In this document: piece after piece, positions 10,865-19,690 of the stretch
How positions within the stretch are numbered: position 1 is the stretch's first letter
Layout: each line of letters begins with the position of its first letter
Assembly: GCA_014529385.2 (NCBI GenBank)
Contig: CM043947.1
Span: forward strand, 125,150,391-125,214,390
Origin: Adiantum capillus-veneris
Taxonomy: Eukaryota; Streptophyta; Polypodiopsida; Polypodiales; Pteridaceae
Length of the DNA: 64,000 bases
Direction of reading: 5' to 3'
Program-made: the position numbers and the translations under genes
The notes under the pieces: model-generated
Seen by the model: the letters and a program-made list of their open reading frames with translations, nothing else
Databases searched by the model: none
What the model was told of the DNA's origin: nothing

Positions 10865-11149
10865 TGTTGAAGATGATGAAACAGGAAACAGAAGGAAGAC
10901 AGCAACTCAGAGTAGGAAGAAGATGGAGAAGGAGAAGACACAGAGCTTGCGTACGAGATCTCTGTAGTCTCTCTCTCTCTCTCTGTATTAGAATAATAGT
11001 GTATATACAAACTGAGAGCTACAAAGCTTATATGAAACCCTAAGAGATAAGGTGTCCTTTCACACCAGATGTCCAGGGGGAAAAACCCAGTGGGAGAAAA
11101 GTGCCCCTGGTGAAGCGCGTATACACACTAACACTACTAAATGTCTACA
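10865..11149 (-). repeat. copia 3' LTR (285 bp)
   Basis: It is bounded by TGTTGAAG and CTACA (on the plus strand), an inverted TGT...ACA. It matches the copy at 15791 except at 7 bases and in the length of its CT run (10970-10983). Confidence 0.95.
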
Positions 11150-11160
11150 AATCCCCCCTG
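11150..11160 (-). other. copia polypurine tract
   Basis: The minus strand reads CAGGGGGGAT directly before the 3' LTR, the expected plus-strand priming site. Confidence 0.88.
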
Positions 11161-11196
11161 TAGTGATAGTGTGAATCCGTACAAGGTAGCAGATCA

Positions 11197-13515
11197 TCAT
11201 GTGTATGAGAGTAAGCCCAAAGCTTTTCGGAAAGCTTCAAACTTTTCTCGTGATAACGCTTTCGTAAATAGATCTGCAATGTTATCCTGTATAGGACAGT
11301 CAGTTAGTGTGATGTCCCCTGCATGTAGCCTTTCCCTGACATAGTGGTAGTGAACCTCTATGTGCTTTGTTCTTGCATGAAATACTGGATTCCTTGCAAC
11401 TGCCATAGCACTCTGACTGTCAGTGAAAATGGTAGTGGGTGCCTGTTGACACTCACAAAGATCTGCCAATAACCTGCGTATCCATACACAATCAACTGTT
11501 GCCGTGAAAGCTGCCCTGTACTCAGCTTCACAAGTTGATGTAGCCACTGTGGGTTGCTTCTTGCTTAGCCAAGATATACATGCATTTCCCAAGAAAAAAC
11601 AATTGCCACTTGTGGAATGTCGTGTGTCAAAATCACCAGCCCAATCTGAATCGCTGTAACCAAGAAGCTGCATAGAACTGTGCTTTCCATACATATCCCC
11701 CCTTGGAAAGAACATGGCAAGATTAGGGGTACCTGAAAGGTAACGAAGTATGCGCTTCACAGCCTGCCAATGATGCATACCTGGGCTGTGCATAAATCTG
11801 CTTGCTTGTGAAACCCCAAATTGAATGTCTGGACGAGTGTTGCCTGCCAAATATATCAAGCAACCAACCGCTGTTGCATAAGTATGTACATCAAAAGGTT
11901 CTCCAGCATCGTGCATGCACAACTTTGATCCAGTTTCTACAGGTGTAGAGATTGGTTTACAATTTTTCATACCAAACTTGTCCAAAATTTTATGCAAATA
12001 TTTTGCCTGCAACATGTATATGCCATCCTCTGATTGCACAAACTGAATACCCAAGTAATAATGTAGCAAACCAAGATCAGACATCTCAAAGGTTTTTCTC
12101 AAAGCATCTTTAAACGCTTCAATTTCATTTGCATTATTGCCTGTAAGAAGCATATCATCCACATAAAGTGTTAGCATAATGAGAACTCCATCTCTCTTTT
12201 TGACATACAAAGTACTTTCTGTTGGACTATTCTGAAATCCCTGGCAAATCAAATAAGTATGTATCTTCTCATACCATGCTCTTGGAGCCTGTTTGAGACC
12301 ATACAAAGCTTTACGCAATCTACATACCTTTTGCTCTCGACCTTTTACAACAAAACCACTTGGTTGACTCACAATATAAACTTCTTCCTGCAAATCACCA
12401 TTCAAAAAAGCAGTTTTGATATCCAACTGATGCACTTTCCAACCATGATGAGCAGCAATTGCAACTAGTGATCTAACTGTGGACGCACGAGAAGTAGGAG
12501 CAAAGGTTTCATCATAATCTATGCCTTTCTGTTGCGCATAGCCTTTTGCCACAAGCCTTGCTTTGTACCTATCAAGAGTACCATCTTGTTTCCTTTTTAC
12601 CTTAAAAACCCACTTTGTACCAATAGGCTTTTTACCTGTAGGCAAGTCCACTAGATCCCATGTATGATTCTTATGAATAGGATCAATTTCTTGCTGCATA
12701 GCATCTTTCCACTGAACACACTCTAAAGCTTGTTCAAATGAATCACGTTCATCTACATCACAAAGAGTGCTAAAGCAAGCCAAATCTCCTTGCTCTCTGC
12801 CAAAAGTAGTACCAGCACGTGTTTTTCGTGGCAACGGTGCATCTAACTTGCTATCCTGCAAAGTTTTCTGAACCCATTTAGGCAAGGTTCTTTCTTCCTT
12901 GAGAACTTCTTGCTCTTCACGCACAATTTCCTCTACATCATGAGGTGTCACATGCTGATCAAAAGATTGATCAAGATTATCAACCTGTTGTGATTCTTGA
13001 TTCTCCACAAAAGAAGGAAGCAAACCTTCAAATACATCATGTGTCTGCATATGCGGTACATCAAAAGCAACCATAGGTTGAGCAGTAGTTCCTGCAAAAA
13101 TTACATCACGACTTTCAAAAATCTTGTTTGTAGCAGGATTGTAAAGTCTATAACCTTTACTTCCACTATTGTACCCCACAAATATACATTTGATTGCCTT
13201 ATCATCAAGCTTCCCACGTAACTGCTGAGGGATATGAGCATAAGCAAGACAACCAAAAACACGAAGATAACTGACTGAAGGTTTTCTGTCATACCAAGCT
13301 TCATATGGAGTAATGGTCTTCAAGGAACGAGTAGGACACCTGTTCAAAACATGTGCTGCACAAGCAACTGCCTCCATCCATAGCTTATGAGGCAAACTCT
13401 TAGCCTTGAGCATACATCTAGCCGTCTCCATTAAAGACCTGTTCTTCCTTTCTGCAACACCATTCTGTTGTGGTGTGTATGGCATAGTGCATTGGTGTTT
13501 AATGCCTTTCTTTCC
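11197..13515 (-). CDS. pol: copia integrase end, reverse transcriptase and RNase H
   Basis: The frame picks up at TPQQNGVAERKNRSLMET, which supplies the third integrase acidic residue. The reverse transcriptase follows with GTKWVFKVKRKQDG, KARLVAKGYAQQKGIDY, LDIKTAFLNGDLQEEVY and the catalytic LYVDDMLLTG. The copia C-terminal block follows, with RPDIQFGVSQASRFM and YSDSDWAGD, and RNase H with TDSQSAMAVARNP. The stop codon lies about 50 bases before the 3' LTR. This part is open throughout, about 770 codons. Confidence 0.95.
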   Translation of the reverse strand, partial: GKKGIKHQCTMPYTPQQNGVAERKNRSLMETARCMLKAKSLPHKLWMEAVACAAHVLNRCPTRSLKTITPYEAWYDRKPSVSYLRVFGCLAYAHIPQQLRGKLDDKAIKCIFVGYNSGSKGYRLYNPATNKIFESRDVIFAGTTAQPMVAFDVPHMQTHDVFEGLLPSFVENQESQQVDNLDQSFDQHVTPHDVEEIVREEQEVLKEERTLPKWVQKTLQDSKLDAPLPRKTRAGTTFGREQGDLACFSTLCDVDERDSFEQALECVQWKDAMQQEIDPIHKNHTWDLVDLPTGKKPIGTKWVFKVKRKQDGTLDRYKARLVAKGYAQQKGIDYDETFAPTSRASTVRSLVAIAAHHGWKVHQLDIKTAFLNGDLQEEVYIVSQPSGFVVKGREQKVCRLRKALYGLKQAPRAWYEKIHTYLICQGFQNSPTESTLYVKKRDGVLIMLTLYVDDMLLTGNNANEIEAFKDALRKTFEMSDLGLLHYYLGIQFVQSEDGIYMLQAKYLHKILDKFGMKNCKPISTPVETGSKLCMHDAGEPFDVHTYATAVGCLIYLAGNTRPDIQFGVSQASRFMHSPGMHHWQAVKRILRYLSGTPNLAMFFPRGDMYGKHSSMQLLGYSDSDWAGDFDTRHSTSGNCFFLGNACISWLSKKQPTVATSTCEAEYRAAFTATVDCVWIRRLLADLCECQQAPTTIFTDSQSAMAVARNPVFHARTKHIEVHYHYVRERLHAGDITLTDCPIQDNIADLFTKALSREKFEAFRKALGLLSYT

Positions 13516-13559
13516 CAAAAAAATCCTTAAATGCACCTGACATGTATTTACCTCCTCGA

Positions 13560-14758
13560 TCGGTACGAAGAGTCTGTACTTTGCAACCTGTTTCATTTTC
13601 AACCATGGCGACATAATGTTGAAAAACTGCAAACACATCTGACTTTGCTTTGAGTGGATACACCCAACAAAACCTGGAAAAGTCATCAATGAAGGTCACA
13701 AAATAAAGGCTGTTTCCCAAAGATGGCGTCCTCATAGGACCACATACATCACTGTGTACAAGCTGCAACTTTCGTGTCGCTCTAACTGAACCATCCTGCG
13801 AAAATGCAAATCTGTGCATCTTTCCAAGAACGCAACCTTCACATACATGTCTTGGTGGCATCTCCAATAAAGACAAATCATGCACCATATTATGACGTTG
13901 TAAAGTCATCAAACTGCCATAACTAACATGCCCAAATCTAGCATGCCACAACTCAGCATCCTGCATGGCCTGAGTCTTTGTTTCTGCAATACATACCTGA
14001 ATCTGCTTTTCATAACGATCTAGCACAAATAGTCCATTTTCCAGCGTACCTATAGTGATAAGAGAATAACCATTCTCTCGATCTTGTACAACACATCTGT
14101 CATCCTCAAAAATGACCCGAAGACCATTTTTTGCAAGAGAGGATACATACAACAAATTCTTCTTGATCCCTGGAACATATAAGACATCTGGCAAGCATAA
14201 ATCTGAACCATCTGAAGCGGTAATCAAAATCTTACCAACGCCTTTAATTGGATAAGAAGCATTATTTGCACATGTCACCTTCTTTCCTGCTGGAGCTGCA
14301 TCCAATGAACAAAACAAATCCTTCCTTGAAGTAATATGCCTGGATGCACCACTATCAAAGTACCAAATCATTTGTGTCTTATCAACACTGTAAGCAGAAA
14401 AATTTGAACATACTACGAAAGCATAAGAATCCTGCACAAAGTTTGCAGACTCTTCTTTAGTTGTAGAAGAATCACCAGAAGCTGAAACAACCAAACTTGA
14501 GTCTTCCTTCTTTTCTTTAGCAATTCGCTTTTTACACTCACTAATGTAGTGACCAGGTTTCTTGCAGTAGTGACATTTACCTTTCTTCTTGGACTTGTCG
14601 GAATCACCTTTAGACTTCGCTGAAGATTTTCCTGCACTAGACTTGGAGTAATGAGCACTCTCTTTACCCTTGTTTTTGTTCTGTACAACAAGATTATGAT
14701 CCATACCATCCACCTGTAAAGACTTGTTCTTACGTGATTGATCCTCGTGCAATAGCAA
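13560..14758 (-). CDS. copia zinc knuckle, protease and first half of integrase
   Basis: In order this contains a CCHC knuckle (CHYCKKPGHYISEC), the protease site WYFDSGASRHIT, the integrase zinc-binding HH-CC region (LWHARFGHVSYGSL ... HVCEGCVLGK), and the integrase core with its first two acidic residues (HSDVCGPM, FIDDFSRFCWVYPLK, RTDRGGKY). The frame ends after FKDFFGKERH because of a one-base change in an A/T homopolymer near 13515-13522. Confidence 0.93.
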
Positions 14759-15383
14759 AAGCCACTAACTCTTCACAATGAAGAGGCTCAGGATTAGCTC
14801 GCAAAGACACAGTCAAAGAAGTCTGAAAAGTCAAATAAGATGGTGGTAGTGAATTGAGTGTTTTGGAAACCAAGTCCTTCTCTGGAATCACTTCATCAAT
14901 GCTAAGCAATTGCTCTTTAAGATCCCTGATTTTTGTAAGATGCTCGACGATATCGTCACCTTCGTCCATCTGTATTTTGTCAAGTTGTTTCTTCAAAAAC
15001 TCTATTCTGGCAACATTTTTTCCTCCAAACATAGCTTGCAGAGTGTTCCAAGCATCCTCAGAAGTTCTGCAACATCTGATATTTGGTGTGATTGTCCTCT
15101 TTATGGTTAAGGCAATCACAGCCATAGCTTGTGCATCTTTAGTATCCCATCTCTTTTGCTCTGGAGTGACTTGTGAGGGTCCTGCACCAACAGCTGCACC
15201 ACGACCAGGCGTGGCAGGTGCAATGCTACCTGGACGAACTTCATCTTCAGATACATAATCCCACAATCCTGTACCAACCAAAACATTTTTGGCCATAAAA
15301 GACCAAAGAGAATAGTTGGTACCATCCAATTTGTCTTCGGATGTAAACACACCAAAAATCTCTTTCTCTGTAGATTGAGCCAT
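14740..15383 (-). CDS. gag: copia GAG (capsid part)
   Basis: The frame starts at MAQSTEKEIFGVF (Met at 15383). It shows the copia GAG pattern: LDGTNYSLWSFMAKNVL near residue 20, then DAQAMAVIALTI, EDAWNTLQAMFGGKN, and IRDLKEQLLSIDEVIPEKDL with LPPSYLTFQ (UBN2-type fold). The frame is left at a T run near 14752, just before the zinc-knuckle part, by one base. Confidence 0.9.
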
Positions 15384-15776
15384 ACTGTGGATGCACACAA
15401 GAGAACAAAAGAACCTCCAAGAGATTCACAAATCTCCTCTCCAATCCAAGCAAAACTCTACACAAAATCTCAGCACAAAGCTAAGACAAGCTGCTTCCCA
15501 AAAGAACTGTTTACTTGAAGAAAATCTGTCAAAAAGCACACCCTCTTGATCTAAATGCCTCCGAAAAGTAACTTCTTCTACGCTGCTCAGAACAAAATTC
15601 TGAGGGTTCGAATGGCTTCGAAAGGGGGGTAAAACCCAGGTCACCTCAGGTCACCTGATCAGAATACTCCCGGAACGTCGAGGATGCTCCCACGAGCAAA
15701 TTTTCCGAAAACCGCCTGAAACTGCGATTGCGCGCGCGGACATGAAAACGCAAGTAGAGGCTCTGGAAATCACCTT

Positions 15777-15788
15777 GCTCTGATACCA
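15777..15788 (-). other. copia primer-binding site (tRNA-iMet)
   Basis: The minus strand reads TGGTATCAGAGC two bases inside the 5' LTR, the standard match to the 3' end of plant initiator-methionine tRNA. Confidence 0.93.
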
Positions 15789-15790
15789 AT

Positions 15791-16069
15791 TGTTGAAGAT
15801 GATGAAACAGGAAATAGAAGGAAGACAACAACTCAGAGTAGGAAGAATATGGAGAAAGAGAAGACACAGAGCTTGCGTACGAGATCTCTGTAGTCTCTCT
15901 CTCTGCATTAGAATAATAGTGTATATACAAACTGAGAGCTACAAAGCTTATATGAAACCCTAAGAGATAAGGTGTCCTTTCACACCAGATGTCCAGGGGG
16001 AAAAAACCAGTGGGAGAAAAGTGCCCTTGGTGAAGCGCGTATACACACTAACACTACTAAATGTCTACA
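15791..16069 (-). repeat. copia 5' LTR (279 bp)
   Basis: It has the same ends as the 3' LTR and lies next to the primer-binding site, so in element orientation this is the promoter-bearing LTR. A TATA-like GTGTATATACA occurs at about 15918. Confidence 0.95.
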
Positions 16070-16074
16070 ATACC

Positions 16075-17880
16075 GTCATGGCATAAATCTCCTTGTCCAT
16101 AGTTTTCTGTTCTTTCCAGATTCTGTAAGCATAATGCAAGGGAACCAATTGTAGCATTGGGATCTGAAGGCCATAGACCATTAAGTGAGAAGTGACCATA
16201 CATTCCATGACCATGTCCATGTGTTATCATACCTATTAATGATACTTGCAATTGATATGCATTCGCATAATCTTTTGAGTTCTTACGCAACCTAGGTATT
16301 GCTTTCTTTTTTTGATCCATTTTATCATGTATAATGCATAAATACTTATCCTTTTGCAACTGGGAGAACTTACGCCAGGTGTAGTACACATTCCTACAAC
16401 TTTGTTGTTGCAACATGTGAATTCAACGTTCATCCTTCAAACGTGCAATCATCTCGTCATCCTTTGTTGACTCTAGTTGAGACTTTATCCGACTACACAC
16501 AACACATTTGGAGAACTCACTTGTTTTTGACAATGTCACATTAGCAAACTCTGTATTCCAAATCCTATTGAATGTCGTGCTAGACATTGGCTTGAGACTC
16601 ATACTGTCAAGTGTTTTATTGACATCATGTAAAATGTCTACTTGCTTGTACGTGTTTGGTATTGCAAGCAAAGTTTCCCTAGTACCATCTTCCATGGTTC
16701 TACTCTTATGTGGCATTCTCTCCGAGTTTTCATCAACAAAAGAGCGCATCAATGCCCTTCCCATTTCTGTATGGTCTCTTCCTTTTCTCATGACACCATC
16801 ATTACCATGCACTGAGTGTCTAACCCCATTCTCAAAATGTTCACGGCAATGATAAAATGAATTTTTTGGAATGCCATGAATTTCGTACCAAGCTCTATTG
16901 CAAACCTCACTGCCATTAAAAGAAAACACATAGCATGTCTTTGTAGTTGTTTTGTTCTCACGCCATGCAGTCAACATTGTATCATACACATAGTTTGTTC
17001 TATTTTGCAAACTCTGTCCCCAAAATTCATTGCGCATAGCCATGACCTTATCTCGATTGGCATATTGACAACACCTTTTGGAACAACAATCTATGGTTGA
17101 AACAAGCTGGATAGATGCTAGAGATGCTTGATTGGATCTCTTAGAAGCTTTCACTGACATTTTTGGCTTCCTATTTACAAAGCAATATTTCCGCTTTTTT
17201 GAAATAGGCTCTACCAAATAAGCTGATTCAATGCATGTGTCTTGTAATGCATGCATAGCATGTAGATCCTCATAGCATAACAATTCTTTTCCATCCATAG
17301 TTGTCACTGTCTTGATAGGCCAACAAACTAGATTAATGCTACATACACTAGCTTCTGTAGAAATAATAGCCTCATCTGCATAGGATGTTTCGATACCAAT
17401 ACCAATGTTATCTTCACCTAGCTCACCAAAGTTTATAGAGTCAAACGGACACACGTACATGACAACCCCTTCGGCTACTACATGTGTTTTGCTTTCATCC
17501 CAAAGTTGAACCCTCTTATCCTTCCAAACCTCTCTGTAGCTCATTCCATTACATTGTGCATCCAATGCTCCTTCTGCTTTGTGAGCCTCATGCATAGAAG
17601 CCCCTTTGCACTGCATCTCATTTATATGTTGCAACAACCCACTACTACATTTCACAATACTATGAAAAGCATCTCCCATTTTCAATGCATCCATTGTTGG
17701 AAAAGGGATGAGTGCTTTCTTTTCAAAACACAAATCAACTGACACCAATACATTGACTTCCCCAATAAGCATGCCAGAACAATATGCACTTGGATTTATT
17801 TTAAATACAGTCCCAATGACAACCTTTTGTGTCGCTACAAACATGCACACTCTATCACCATGATTGAAATTAGCCATACC
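16075..17880 (-). CDS. DUF7869-type gene, N-terminal and central part
   Basis: The frame is open from 17880 to a TGA at 16423-16425 and resumes in the same frame to the copia junction (16423-16075) as MLQQQSCRNVYYTWRKFSQL through LCHDG. Motifs include KYCFVNRKPKM, a Cys cluster (DCCSKRCCQY), FGQ-like WGQSLQNRTNYV and MSSTTFNRIWNTEFANVTLS. The stop falls where neighbouring residues are charged (KDER/IHML), consistent with CGA changed to TGA. Start: the acceptor at 17881 is preferred to the upstream Met at 17988. Confidence 0.65.
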
Positions 17881-17984
17881 TGCAAGAAGATTGCAAGAAT
17901 AATTTTTAAACAAACCGCTTGCAGAGTATATTGATCTACGTAGCATAAAGCATAACAAGTATGTATGTGGGTGTTTCATGAGAA

Positions 17985-18600
17985 GCACCCTGTGGCCTGA
18001 AGGTCATAGGGTTCCCTCTATGCTACTAAGAATCTCTTTGTGCTCTATGCTCTATCGTCTATGCTCTATGATCTATATTGACTTCCTATGGCCCCTAGAC
18101 CACAAGGAGCCCTCATTTTTTCCAAAAAACCCTCATTGTTTTTCTATGGCCCCAGCGCCATAGCTCTCTATGCCGGAATAAAACATATTTGCTCTATATT
18201 AGCTCCCTAAGGCCTGAAGGCCATAGGGTTGTCCTCAAGATCACCTCACGGAGTTTCATGTCAAGTATATATACATCATATGGCACCCCATGACCCTAGG
18301 TCCATAAGATCTCCAAATGAAACATACGACAATGTATGGCCCTTGAGCTTATACATTGCAACCCCATGACCCTAGGGCCATAGGATTGGCATATGAAACA
18401 TATGCCAATGTATGGCCCTTGAGCTTATACATTGCAACCCCACGACCCTAGGGCTATAGGATTTCCAAATGGAACATAGAGCAACGTATGGCCCTTGAGC
18501 TTATACATTGACACCCTATGGCCCTAGGGCCACAAGACTTCAAAACATACAAAAAGACAGCCTATGGCCCTAAGCCATAGGAAAAGCTCTTTTTTTGTCC
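17985..18600. repeat. palindrome-rich repeat block with a 76-bp tandem core
   Basis: The block consists of units containing CCCTATGGCC or CCTAGGGCCATAGG. From 18331 the sequence AATGTATGGCCCTTGAGC recurs at 18331, 18407 and 18483, a period of 76 bases. It lies immediately 5' of the DUF7869-type gene and belongs to the same family as the arrays at 19.7-24.5 kb and 34.7-39.1 kb. Confidence 0.85.
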
Positions 18601-18639
18601 CTGAAAAGATCTTTCAATTTCGGAGCCGACGAGATATGT

Positions 18640-19075
18640 CTCATTTTCGCACAAAGCCTAGAACTCTAGTAATCTCGACTGCAAACCCGTGAGAAAAACC
18701 CCTACATTCAAAATTCAAATTTTGAATTTCTAACCTAACCTAACTAACCTTATCTCTCTCTTTCTCTCTCTACCACAATTTTTTCCGCGTTGTCGCTCTC
18801 TTTCTCTCTCTCGTTTCTTTCTCGAAACCTACATAGAAACCTGCACAAAGCTTGTCTTTCTCTGTGTCTCTCTCCCTACGCATACAGTTCTACACCATCG
18901 TTGCGACGAGAACACACATCTACGCGAAGCCATCGCCACAACCTTCAACAGAAGGACTGCTGTCGCGACCTCCCAAACACAGATCTGTTACCATCATCGT
19001 CGTGGCCTCAACACACCTAAGTTACTGCTTGCTACTGCTGCAGCCGGTTTTCATCAAACACAGATTTACTCAGAG
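18640..19075 (+). other. possible 5' untranslated exon ending at a splice donor
   Basis: A pyrimidine-rich leader with several CTCTCTCTTTCTC runs, free of the palindrome repeats on either side, ends at ACTCAGAG/GTAACC. The sequence after the donor is T-rich with AAACCCTAATC, as in plant 5' introns. The next good acceptor on this strand before a coding frame is TTTTTACAG at 24573-24581, just ahead of MSHKRKSKS. The exon and its 5.5 kb intron are inference; no clear TATA box was found. Confidence 0.3.
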
Positions 19076-19079
19076 GTAA

Positions 19080-19690
19080 CCTGTAGAAACCCTAATCTTT
19101 TTTCTTAATTCGGTTTTAACTGTTCTTAATCTAGTTATGTTTTAGCTAAGTTGTGAATCACCTCTCTCTAGAACAATAAACAAAAATCATTAATTACATC
19201 TCTAAAATTGTAAAACCGTAGACTGTAGAACTATAAAACAGAAAAATCTCTACTTAAAGATCTAAAACTATAATACAGAATACTCTAATTAGAGACCTAA
19301 AAATATAAAGCAGAAGACACTAATTAGGGACCTAAATTTGTAAAACAAAAAACTCTTATTAGGGACCTAAATCTGTAAAACAGAAAACTCCTCATCAGTG
19401 ACCTAATACTGTAAAATTGTAAAACTCTAACTGCAAAAATCTCTAATTACAACAAAAAATTATAAACCTGCAAATGCAAAAGACAATAACTACAGAAAAT
19501 GCTGAAACTATGGATACCTGTAATTGGGTTGTGGGGATTTGGGCACACGTTGTAAGAGGACGAGTAGAGCATGCTGTTGTATGAGGATGGATTAGGGTTC
19601 AGTTTGCAGGAGGACGGGAAAAAAAAAGAGGCAAGAAGGTGGGAAATAAAGTGTACACTATATGTGCTAGAAGGGCAAACAGGGTGTGGC
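19080..19690. other. AT-rich stretch with a degenerate short repeat
   Basis: From about 19190 to 19500 a unit of roughly 45-55 bases around ACCTAAA(A/T)(A/C)TGTAAAACAGAA(A/G)ACTC recurs about five times with heavy drift. No protein is readable. If the exon to 19075 is real, this is the 5' part of its intron. Confidence 0.5.

Larger units (their letters stand above)
10865..16069 (-). mobile_element. Ty1/copia LTR retrotransposon, nearly complete
   Basis: Two direct LTRs (10865-11149 and 15791-16069) bound an internal region in minus orientation. The 5-bp target duplication ATACC stands at 10860-10864 and 16070-16074. The primer-binding site, the polypurine tract and the order GAG, zinc knuckle, protease, integrase, reverse transcriptase, RNase H are all present. 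This order (integrase before reverse transcriptase) defines copia. The LTRs differ by 7 substitutions plus one 6-bp CT-repeat indel, so insertion was fairly recent. Two single-base frame changes interrupt the polyprotein, so this copy is probably not autonomous. Confidence 0.95.
9563..17880 (-). pseudogene. DUF7869-type gene, split by a copia element
   Basis: The protein reads from an exon starting after a good acceptor (TTCTTGCAG at about 17881) with MANFNHGDRV. Two similar domains follow, each of the form G-V--D-----LGE-NV-V-I---------WP; I compare these, with reserve, to the DUF8039-like domain beside plant CACTA proteins. Next come a Cys-rich centre (CCSKRCCQYANR, WYEIHGIPKNSFYHC) and the DUF7869 signature (LQLDNCAEENKNRYLFAYL, GFLMVGHTHEDIDAIFSRFS). 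The Asp/Asn/Glu/His pattern suggests an RNase H-like fold, which is inference. Lesions: an in-frame TGA at 16423-16425, the 5.2 kb copia insertion at codons HDG/MPC, and a probable frame change near the C-terminus (about 9700). It may be the transposase of an unclassified element or a host gene. Confidence 0.7.

Noticed and set aside
11030-11045. Telomere-like AAACCCTAA in the copia LTR and at 19090
   Set aside because: A single unit each time; no tandem array.
14740-14760. Programmed frameshift between GAG and the zinc knuckle of the copia element
   Set aside because: Copia elements normally keep these in one frame and no slippery site with a stem is evident; a one-base change in a T run explains it.
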